NCBI RefSeq assembly: GCF_003131185.1
Contig: NZ_QFFU01000021.1
Coordinates: 1 to 64,000 of the forward strand
Source: Pseudomonas ovata
Lineage (GTDB): Bacteria > Pseudomonadota > Gammaproteobacteria > Pseudomonadales > Pseudomonadaceae
Direction of reading: 5' to 3'
Length of the DNA stretch: 64,000 nucleotides
In this document: positions 50,374-58,900 of the stretch, one piece after another
Layout of the letters: every line of letters begins with the position of its first letter
How positions within the stretch are numbered: the first letter of the stretch is position 1
Notes under the pieces: model-generated
Database searches by the model: none
Told to the model about the DNA's origin: nothing
Seen by the model: the letters and a program-made list of their open reading frames with translations, nothing else
Position numbers and translations under genes: made by a program

Positions 50374-51495
50374 TCAGCGCTTGCGCAGAATCACACAACC
50401 AATCGAATACCCGGCACCGAACGAGCTGAGCACACCCAGTGCGCCAGCTGGCAGGTCATCCTGGTACTTGTGAAACGCGATCACCGAGCCTGCCGAACTG
50501 GTGTTGGCATAGGTGTCGAGGATCACCGGCGCTTCATCGAGCGTCGCTTCGCGGCCCAGCAATTTCTTGACGATCAGGTGGTTCATGCTCAGGTTGGCCT
50601 GGTGCAGCCAGAAGCGTTGCACGTCGCTGACGTTCAAGCCGCTGTCCTGCAGATGGCTGCCCACCAGTTCGGCGACCATCGGGCATACCTCACGGAACAC
50701 CTTGCGGCCTTCCTGCACGAACAGCTTGTCCTGCGCATCGACGCCTTGATCAGCGGTGCGGTTGAGGAAGCCGAAATTATTGCGGATGTTATTGGAGAAT
50801 TGCGTCGACAAGCGCGTGCCGAGAATCTCGAACTGATGTGCCGATGTCGCCAGGTCGGCCCGTTCGACCACCACGGCAGTGGCGGCATCGCCAAAGATGA
50901 AATGGCTGTCGCGGTCGCGGAAGTTCAGGTGAGCGGTGCAGATCTCCGGGTTGATCACCAGCACGGCACGGGCCTGGCCCAGTTGCACGCTGTTGCAGGC
51001 GGTCTGGATGCCGAAGGTGGCCGACGAACAGGCCACGTTCATGTCGAAGCCGTAGCCCTGGATGCCCAATGCTGCCTGGATCTCGATCGAGATGGCCGGG
51101 TACGCGCGCTGCAGGTTGGAGCAGGCCACGATCACGCCGTCGATGTCGGCGGCGGTCTTGCCGGCACGCAGCAGGGCCTGCTCGGCGGCGGCCACGCCCA
51201 TTTCGCAGAGGATCGAGCGCTCGTCGTTGCTGCGCTCGGGCAGCGACGGCTTCATGCGCTGCGGGTCGAGGATGCCTTGCTTGTCCATCACGAAGCGGCT
51301 CTTGATGCCGGACGCCTTCTCGATGAAAGCAGCATCGGACGCGGCCTGCGCCTGAACCTCGCCACGCTCGATGGCCGCGGCGTTTTCGTGGTTGAACTGT
51401 GCGACCCAGTCATTGAAGGACTGCACCAGCTCTTCGTTGGAGATGCTCTGGGCCGGGGTATAAAGGCCGGTGCCGCTGATGACGACGTTGTGCAC
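50374..51495 (-). CDS. Beta-ketoacyl-ACP synthase III-like (FabH family)
   Basis: 373 residues starting at a GTG (51495), with AGAG 9 bases upstream. The catalytic triad is complete: Cys156 (VACSSATFG), His298 (LHQAN) and Asn331 (YANTSSAG). It is longer than standard FabH (about 320), with insertions at residues 40-95 rich in Ala and Arg. It resembles the orphan KASIII of pseudomonads that feed medium-chain acyl-CoA into fatty acid synthesis (PA3286 type, from memory). It lies outside any fab cluster. Confidence 0.88.
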   Translation of the reverse strand: MHNVVISGTGLYTPAQSISNEELVQSFNDWVAQFNHENAAAIERGEVQAQAASDAAFIEKASGIKSRFVMDKQGILDPQRMKPSLPERSNDERSILCEMGVAAAEQALLRAGKTAADIDGVIVACSNLQRAYPAISIEIQAALGIQGYGFDMNVACSSATFGIQTACNSVQLGQARAVLVINPEICTAHLNFRDRDSHFIFGDAATAVVVERADLATSAHQFEILGTRLSTQFSNNIRNNFGFLNRTADQGVDAQDKLFVQEGRKVFREVCPMVAELVGSHLQDSGLNVSDVQRFWLHQANLSMNHLIVKKLLGREATLDEAPVILDTYANTSSAGSVIAFHKYQDDLPAGALGVLSSFGAGYSIGCVILRKR

Positions 51496-51601
51496 GGTCG
51501 TTTCTCTCTTCTTGAAGGTAGGGGCCTATAGGCCAGGCAAGGCGCAAAGTTTGACATATCGCCGCAAGCGGGTGCTATCGCAGCCCGAACACACCCGCGT
51601 G

Positions 51602-51752
51602 CTGTAGGAGCGCGCTTGCCCGCGACCGAGTGCGCAGCGCTCGCAAAATCTCCAAAACGCCGAAAATCTGCAGCGAATGACCGAAAAATTTGTGAAACGC
51701 TGAAATTTTACGACTGCTACGCACTCGGTCGCGGGCAAGCGCGCTCCTACGG
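51602..51752. repeat. Composite REP element (REPIN) d
   Basis: 151 bases with near-perfect outer arms (CTGTAGGAGCGCGCTTGCCC and GGGCAAGCGCGCTCCTACGG, further extended by GCGACCGAGTGCG/CGCACTCGGTCGC). The core has the GCGCTCGCAAAATCT and ACGACTGCTACGC strings. It fills most of the 317-base space between the FabH-like start and the end of hrpA; nothing else was found there. Confidence 0.88.
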
Positions 51753-51812
51753 GTGAGGCACAATCCAGAGACCGCATTGCAGTCTCCAAGGACAGCCGCA
51801 GTGTCGGTACTG

Positions 51813-54800
51813 TCAGCCTTGCACCTGACTCCACTGCTTGCTCAGCCGCTTGTCGGACACCGGCATGCGGGTACCCAGTTGTTGGGCGAACAGCGAGACG
51901 CGGTACTCTTCAAGCCACCAGCGCCAGGTCACCAGTTCCGGGTCGCGCTTGCCTTCCTGGGCGTGCTTGGCAGCGCGGGCCTGGTATTGCGCCCACAGCT
52001 CGCCCAGCTCAATGCTCCAGACCCGGTCCTTCTGCAACTGGCCGGGCAGTTTTTCCAGGCGCAGCTCCACGGCCTTGAGGTAACGCGGCAGTTCCTTGAG
52101 CCACTGCCCCGGCGTTTCGCGCACAAAGCCCGGGTACACCAGCTTGCCCAATTGCCCCTTGATGTCGTTGAGGGCCACGGCGCGGGCCAGGTCGATCTTG
52201 CCCTTGAAGCTCTTTTGCAGGCCATGCCACAGCTTGAGAATGTCCAGGGCCAGGCGCGCCAGGCGCTCGGCATGCTCGGCCCATTCGCCGCGCTTGCGCT
52301 CGGCCAGCGACAACAGCCCGGCGCCATCGCGCGGCAGCGTGTCTTCGCCTTCGAGCACACAGCTGTCCAGGCTGGCCAGCAGAATATCTTCGATCAGTGC
52401 ATCGACCCGGCCCAGGTCACGGTACAACAGCGCCAGCTCGGTCTGCCCCGGCAACTTGCCGCGCAAGAATTTCGCGGTGTCGGCCAGTTGCTGCAACAGC
52501 AGGCGCTGCAAGGCGCGGCGGTGCTGGTACTCGGCTTCGGCCTGGGTCGGGAAACGTCCTTCCTTGACCGTACCGCCTTCCTCGACCAGCGCCGGGTAGA
52601 CGGTCAGCGACAGTCCGGCGATTTTCTGCTGGGTCTGCTGCGCCACGGGCGCAAAGCCCTTGGCCTCCACCGGCTGCTGCCCCTTGGCGCTGTGCGGCAT
52701 GGCCAGCGCGGCTTGCCCGGCTTCGGCAAAGCGGGCGGTCAGCGCGTCCAGGTCGCGGCCTTCACCCAGGAACTTGCCGTTGCCGTCGACCACCTCCAGG
52801 TTCATTTTCAGGTGCCCTTCAAGCTCGGCCGCGGCCTCGCTCCAGGCCTCGTCCGTGACCCGTGCGCCGGTCATGCGCAACAGTTCACGGCCCAGTGCCT
52901 GGGGCAGCGAGCCCTCGGCAAAGGTGATGCGCTGCAGGGCGGCGCGGACAAAGTCCGGCACCGGCACGAAGTTCTTGCGGGTGGCCTTGGGCAGGTTGCG
53001 CACCAGCGCAATGCACTTGGTTTCCAGCAGGCCCGGCACCAGCCACTCCAGGCGCTCGGCCGGCAGCGACTGCAACAGCGGCGCCGGCACCCGCAAGGTC
53101 ACGCCATCGCGCGGGTGGTTGGGCTCGAAGTGATAGGTCAGCGGCAGGGTCAGTTCACCCAGGCGCAAGGTGTCGGGGTATTGTGCAGCGGTGACTTCGC
53201 TGGCCTCGCGGGCCAGCACGTCTTCTTCGCGCATGATCAACAGTTGCGGGTCTTTCTGGCTGTGCACCCGGTACCAGCTGTCGAAGGTTGCAGTCTGATG
53301 CACCTCGGCCGGCAGCCGTGCGTCATAAAAGCCGTACAGGGTTTCTTCGTCGGCCAGGATGTCGCGGCGCCGGGCCTTGGCTTCCAGCTCATCGAGTTCT
53401 TCAAGCAGGCGTGTGTTGGCACTCAGGCATTTGGCCCGCGACAGGATATCGCCGCGCACCAGGCCTTCGCGGATGAACATCTCGCGCGAAACCACCGGGT
53501 CCACCGGGCCATAGTGCACCGGACGACGACCGACGATGATCAGCCCGTACAGGGTGATCTGCTCGAAGGCCACGACCTGGCCACGCTTTTTCTCCCAGTG
53601 CGGTTCGAAGTGATTCTTCTTGATCAAGTGCCCGGCCAACGGCTCGATCCAGTCGACGTCGATCTTGGCCACCATGCGCGCATACAGCTTGGTGGTCTCG
53701 ACCAGTTCGGCAGCCATCACCCACTGCGGACGCTTGCGCCCCAGCCCAGAAGAGGGATGCACCCAGAAACGGCGCTGGCGGGCGCCCAGATAGTCGCCTT
53801 CTTCGGTCTTCTGGCCGACCTGGCTGAGCAGGCCGGACAAAATCGCCTTGTGGAATTTGCCATAGTCGGCCGGTTCCGCATTGACCGGCAGCTTCAGTTC
53901 GCGGCAGATCAGGCTCAGTTGCCGGTGCGCATCGCGCCATTCGCGCAGGCGCAGGTAATTGAGAAAGTTACGCCGGCACCAGTTGCGCAACGGGCTTGAA
54001 GTCAGCGCCTGGCGCTGCTCTTCGAACCCGCGCCAGAGGTTCACCAGCCCGGCAAAATCCGAGTCGGCGTCCTTCCATTGTGCATGCGCCTGGTCGGCCG
54101 CCTGCTGACGCTCGGGCGGACGCTCGCGCACATCCTGCACCGACAGCGCACTGGCGATGATCAGCACTTCCTGCAGGCTGCCTTGCTGTGCAGCCTCCAG
54201 CAGCATGCGGCCCATGCGCGGGTCCACCGGCAGGCGCGCCAGCTGGCGACCCAGCGGGGTCAACTGGTTTTCACGGGTGACCGCCGACAGCTCCTGCAAC
54301 AGGTTGAAGCCGTCGCTGATGGCCTTGCCGTCCGGCGGCTCGATGAACGGGAAGTCGCTGATATCCCCCAGGCGCAGGTGCAGCATCTGCAGGATGACCG
54401 CCGCCAGGTTGGTGCGCAGGATCTCGGGGTCGGTGAATTCCGGGCGTCCGAGAAAATCCTCTTCGCTGTACAGGCGGATGCAGATGCCCGGCTCGACCCG
54501 GCCACAGCGCCCCTTGCGCTGGTTGGCGCTGGCCTGGGACACCGCCTCGATGGGCAGGCGCTGGACCTTGGCACGGTAGCTGTAGCGGCTGATGCGCGCG
54601 GTGCCGGTGTCGATCACGTAGCGAATGCCCGGCACGGTCAGCGAGGTTTCGGCGACGTTGGTGGCCAGCACCACGCGGCGTCCGGGGTGCGACTGGAAAA
54701 TGCGCTGCTGCTCGGCCGGCGACAGGCGTGCATACAACGGCAGGATCTCGGTGTGCCGCAGCTGGGCCTTGCGCAGCACCTCGGCGGCGTCGCGAATCTC

Positions 54801-55724
54801 GCGCTCGCCAGGCAAAAACACCAGCACATCGCCCGGCAGCTTGCCTTCGCTGCGCTCCATGGCCGCCAGTTCATCGAGGGTGGCCAAAATCGCCTGGTCG
54901 ACGGTGAGGTCTTCCTCGACGCTGTTGCCCTCCTCGTCCTGCTCGCTGGCCAGCGGGCGGTACAGGGTCTCGACCGGGAAGGTACGGCCCGACACTTCGA
55001 TGATCGGCGCGTCATTGAAATGCTCGGAGAAACGCTGCAGGTCAATGGTCGCCGAGGTGATGATGACCTTCAGGTCCGGACGGCGCGGCAACAGGGTCTT
55101 GAGGTAGCCGAGCAGAAAGTCGATGTTCAGGCTGCGTTCGTGGGCCTCGTCAACGATCAGGGTGTCGTAGCGCTCCAGGAAGCGATCGTTCTGGGTCTCG
55201 GCCAGCAGAATGCCGTCAGTCATCAGCTTGATCAGCGTGTTATCGCCGCTCTGGTCCTCGAACCGAACCTGATAGCCGACCAGTGCTCCCAGGGGCGTGG
55301 CCAGTTCTTCGGCGACCCGGCTGGCCACGCTGCGCGCCGCAATCCGCCGTGGCTGGGTGTGGCCGATCAGGCCGTACTGGCCGCGACCGATTTCCAGGCA
55401 GATCTTGGGCAGCTGGGTGGTCTTGCCCGAGCCGGTCTCGCCGGCAATGATCAGCACCTGGTGCTTGAGCAAGGCGGCCTTGATCTCGTCGCGCTTGGCG
55501 GCAATCGGCAGGTGATCGTCGTAGCGGATGGTCGGCACACTCAGGCGCCGCGCCTCGACCTTTGCACACGATGCCTGGAAGCGTTCAAGCCACGACGCCA
55601 GCTTGGCTTCGTCAGGTTTCTTGCGCAGCTCATGCAACTGGCGGCGCAATTTATGACGGTCGCCGCTCATGGCGTGGTCGAGGTTTTTCAGCAACAGGTC
55701 GATAGAGGGCGATTCGGCGGTCAT
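51813..55724 (-). CDS. hrpA: ATP-dependent RNA helicase HrpA
   Basis: 1303 residues from ATG 55724, matching E. coli HrpA in length. Motifs: Walker A GETGSGKTTQLP, DEAH in LIVDEAHERSLNIDF, SAT, and QRKGRCGRVEPG. The HA2, OB-like and C-terminal DUF3418 regions follow (for example GVTLRVPAPLLQSLPAERLE). HrpA is a DEAH-box helicase that rescues stalled, collided ribosomes and takes part in mRNA processing. The ribosome binding site is weak. Single gene with its promoter facing the NEL gene. Confidence 0.95.
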   Translation of the reverse strand: MTAESPSIDLLLKNLDHAMSGDRHKLRRQLHELRKKPDEAKLASWLERFQASCAKVEARRLSVPTIRYDDHLPIAAKRDEIKAALLKHQVLIIAGETGSGKTTQLPKICLEIGRGQYGLIGHTQPRRIAARSVASRVAEELATPLGALVGYQVRFEDQSGDNTLIKLMTDGILLAETQNDRFLERYDTLIVDEAHERSLNIDFLLGYLKTLLPRRPDLKVIITSATIDLQRFSEHFNDAPIIEVSGRTFPVETLYRPLASEQDEEGNSVEEDLTVDQAILATLDELAAMERSEGKLPGDVLVFLPGEREIRDAAEVLRKAQLRHTEILPLYARLSPAEQQRIFQSHPGRRVVLATNVAETSLTVPGIRYVIDTGTARISRYSYRAKVQRLPIEAVSQASANQRKGRCGRVEPGICIRLYSEEDFLGRPEFTDPEILRTNLAAVILQMLHLRLGDISDFPFIEPPDGKAISDGFNLLQELSAVTRENQLTPLGRQLARLPVDPRMGRMLLEAAQQGSLQEVLIIASALSVQDVRERPPERQQAADQAHAQWKDADSDFAGLVNLWRGFEEQRQALTSSPLRNWCRRNFLNYLRLREWRDAHRQLSLICRELKLPVNAEPADYGKFHKAILSGLLSQVGQKTEEGDYLGARQRRFWVHPSSGLGRKRPQWVMAAELVETTKLYARMVAKIDVDWIEPLAGHLIKKNHFEPHWEKKRGQVVAFEQITLYGLIIVGRRPVHYGPVDPVVSREMFIREGLVRGDILSRAKCLSANTRLLEELDELEAKARRRDILADEETLYGFYDARLPAEVHQTATFDSWYRVHSQKDPQLLIMREEDVLAREASEVTAAQYPDTLRLGELTLPLTYHFEPNHPRDGVTLRVPAPLLQSLPAERLEWLVPGLLETKCIALVRNLPKATRKNFVPVPDFVRAALQRITFAEGSLPQALGRELLRMTGARVTDEAWSEAAAELEGHLKMNLEVVDGNGKFLGEGRDLDALTARFAEAGQAALAMPHSAKGQQPVEAKGFAPVAQQTQQKIAGLSLTVYPALVEEGGTVKEGRFPTQAEAEYQHRRALQRLLLQQLADTAKFLRGKLPGQTELALLYRDLGRVDALIEDILLASLDSCVLEGEDTLPRDGAGLLSLAERKRGEWAEHAERLARLALDILKLWHGLQKSFKGKIDLARAVALNDIKGQLGKLVYPGFVRETPGQWLKELPRYLKAVELRLEKLPGQLQKDRVWSIELGELWAQYQARAAKHAQEGKRDPELVTWRWWLEEYRVSLFAQQLGTRMPVSDKRLSKQWSQVQG

Positions 55725-55942
55725 CAGGTACGCAAGGTCAGGTCGAAAGGACAAGGCCGGATTGTCGCAGATTTGTGCAGGGTTCGGGGAGAACCCCACG
55801 CGTTCCCGGACACAGGGCGTACGCCCACACCGATTCAATCCCGTTTTCGCCGTCGCTGCCGGGTAGATAGTTAGTGCCTGCAAGCCCGTATCGCGCCGGT
55901 AAGCTTCGCGGCCTTTTCAATCGCCACGAGGCTTTTTTTCAT

Positions 55943-58900
55943 ATGGACATGACTGTTCCTGCCGCCGATACCCTGCCGGCCCTTCATCAACACCTGATCG
56001 ATCCGCATGTGCCGCAATGGCTGCGCCAGGCGCCGGCCAGCACCCACGCCGCCTTGCGCCTGGCCAGTCGCCGGGCCATGGATTTGCCCTGGCTGGCAGC
56101 CGGGCGCACGGCATTGCCCGAGGTCGTCGAGCGACTGCAGGCACAATCGGCACGGCACCACGACCTGCAACAGCGCATTGCCCCCCTGCTGGAGCGGCTG
56201 GGCACCTTGCAGGGGTTTGCCGAGCCGCGTCTGGTCAACGGCATCAAGGCGCGCTTTGGCCTGGAAGTCGATGTACGCACGACCCATCTACTGCATGCCA
56301 GCCATGCCCGCACCGACACCTCGTTCATGGGCGCGGCCAAGGACCCGCTGATCGAGGCCAACAGGGCATTGAAGGCGGCCATTCGACCGTTGCTGGACGC
56401 TGCCTTGCAGAACTTTCAGGTCGCCGACACCGAGCCTGGGGCCATGGATGAAAGCGCTGCACTCAAGGCCCGGGTGTTCGACAGCTACCAGGTCCTGGGG
56501 CCGACCGTCAGCGGCACGCCGGTGGCCATTGCCGCCCATGAGTTTGCCGCCCTGGCGCGCCTGCTGGATCTGGGCGGCCAGTACCAGGCGCACATCGATC
56601 AGGTGTTCACCGCGCAAGGTGCCGAAGACCTGCAGGCGTTCACGCGGTCGACGCTGCTGCTGGAACTGCACATCGCGCGGCTGCAGCGACGTGTCGATGC
56701 CGACACCTACCAGGCCGTGCTGGCCCTTGTGCAAGACCTGCCGGCGGCCAGCCTCGATGGCCAGCTCCTGGTTTGCAGCACCTTGCGGCTGTGGGACGTC
56801 GAGCTCGACGGGATCTTGCTGATCGGCAAGGACCGCGACCTGGCCAACACGGTCGAACCGGTGCTGGTCTATATACCCGACGACCCGGTGATGCCACTCA
56901 GGGGCTACCCATCGACCGCGGCCTTTCATGATGCGCTACGCCAACGCCTGCTGAGCCAAGACTATGCAGACTTTTTCAGCCGTTTCATTCCGGCCCGGCA
57001 CCGCAGCCGCATCGTTGACACCCTGCATCGCCACCTTTATCCATCAGTGATGCGGGCCGACGGCAATCATCAGCAATGGCTGGAACAATTTGCCGACCCG
57101 CAGGCGCGCCTGCACCTGAGCGAAAGCCGCCTGAGCGGACCGCTGTTCGAAACGTTGTATAAGCGCAAGCTGGCCTTCATCAAGGACAATGCCCGCGTGC
57201 AGGGCGTGCCCACCGCCGATCAGGACCTGCGCAGTGTCGACGAACGCCTGGCCTGGTGGCGCGATCTTGCCCTCAATACCCTGAATGTCGCGGCCTTCGC
57301 CGTGCCGGTGCTGGGCGAGATCATGCTGGCGGCCACCGCCGCCCAGTTGGGCTATGAGGTGTTTGAAGGCATCGAAAGCTGGACCCGGGGCGAGCAGGAC
57401 CAGGCACTGGGCTATCTGGTGGATGTGATTGAAAACCTGGCCATGACCGCCGCACTGGGCAGCGCCCTGGCCGAGGGCGGCCGACTGCCCGCGATCGAGG
57501 CACCGGAGCCGATGCGACCGCTCAGGCCGGTGACCCTGCCCGACGGCCGTACCCGCCTGTGGAAGCCGGACCTGACGCCCTTTGCCCACGACATCGTGCT
57601 GCCGGCCGGGCTGACGCCGGATGCGTCGGGCCTGGTGCCCTACCAGGGCAAGCGCTGGCTGGTGCTCGATGGCCAGCACTATTCGGTGCAGCCAGGCGCC
57701 GGCGGCCTGGGGCATGTGCTGGAGCATCCGCACAAGGCCGGGGGTTACCGGCCGGCGCTGCGCCACAACGGTGACCGGGCCTGGCTGCATGAACTCGACC
57801 AGCCGGGGCAGATGCAGGGCCTGACACTGGTACGTCGACTGGGGTATGACGCCCAGACTTATCCCGATGCCTTGATGCGCGACATCCTTACCACCTGCGA
57901 CCTGCCCGACTCGGTGCTGCGCCAGGCGTTAAACGATCATCAGCGACCACCGGCCCTGCTGGCAGACACAGCCGAGCGGTTCCGGCTCGCGCATGCACTG
58001 GCCAATGATGGCGAGCGGTTCCAGCGCCGCTACCTGGCCCTGCAAACCACTGACGATGTTGCGGTGCAGGCCTTGCAAGCGCAGTTGCCGGCGCCGCTGC
58101 CGAAACCTGTGGCCGAGGAAATCCTGGCCCAGGCCAGCGCCGGGGAACGCGCGCACCTGATCGATGGCGCAGGCGTGCCCCTGCGCCTGGCCGAAGAAGC
58201 ACGCCTTTATCGTCAACAGGTACGCCTGGCCCGGGCCTATGAAGGTCTGTATCTGAGCGTGGCGGCCAACCCTGATACCGACAGGCTGGCGCTGCACAGC
58301 CTGGAATACTTGCCCGGCTGGTCGGCCAATGTACGCCTGGAGGTGCGCGACGGGCATTTCCATGGCCCTTTGAGCGATAGCATCGGCGCCGAGACAGCGC
58401 CTGTTCGCAAGGTGCTGGTCAGATACCCGGACGGTTATGAACCCCGCGATGCCGACAACCTGCACCTGGACGGTCGGGACACTCTGTTCGCCGCCATCCT
58501 GCACGCCTTGCCCGATGCCCAGCGCCAGGCACTGGGGGTGGCGCATGTCAGTCAGGGTGCCGACCTGCAGGCCTTGATTCGCCAACGGCCGCTGCCGCGC
58601 CGTCAGGCGCGTAGCGCATTGGGCATGCAGCCGGTCAAGCCTGGCTTTCGCTCGCCCATGCGCCTGGCCGATGGCCGTATCGGTTATCCCCTGAGCGGCC
58701 GGGGTCATCCGGATTGGGCCTTCACCCGCGAAAGCCTGGTGGACAAGATTCGTCTGCTGGAATTTGAAGACTTCTACCCCGAAGACCTTTATGAACAGTT
58801 GCTCAAGCTGGGCCTGGATCATGCGCAGATCGACGCCCGCCTCAACACCCTGCTGGACGAACAGATGGCCTTGCGCGCCAGCCTGGCGCGGTGGAGCGAA

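Noticed and set aside
51753..53999. 748-codon plus-strand frame opposite hrpA
   Set aside because: Shadow of the helicase gene; no ribosome binding site and no recognisable protein pattern.
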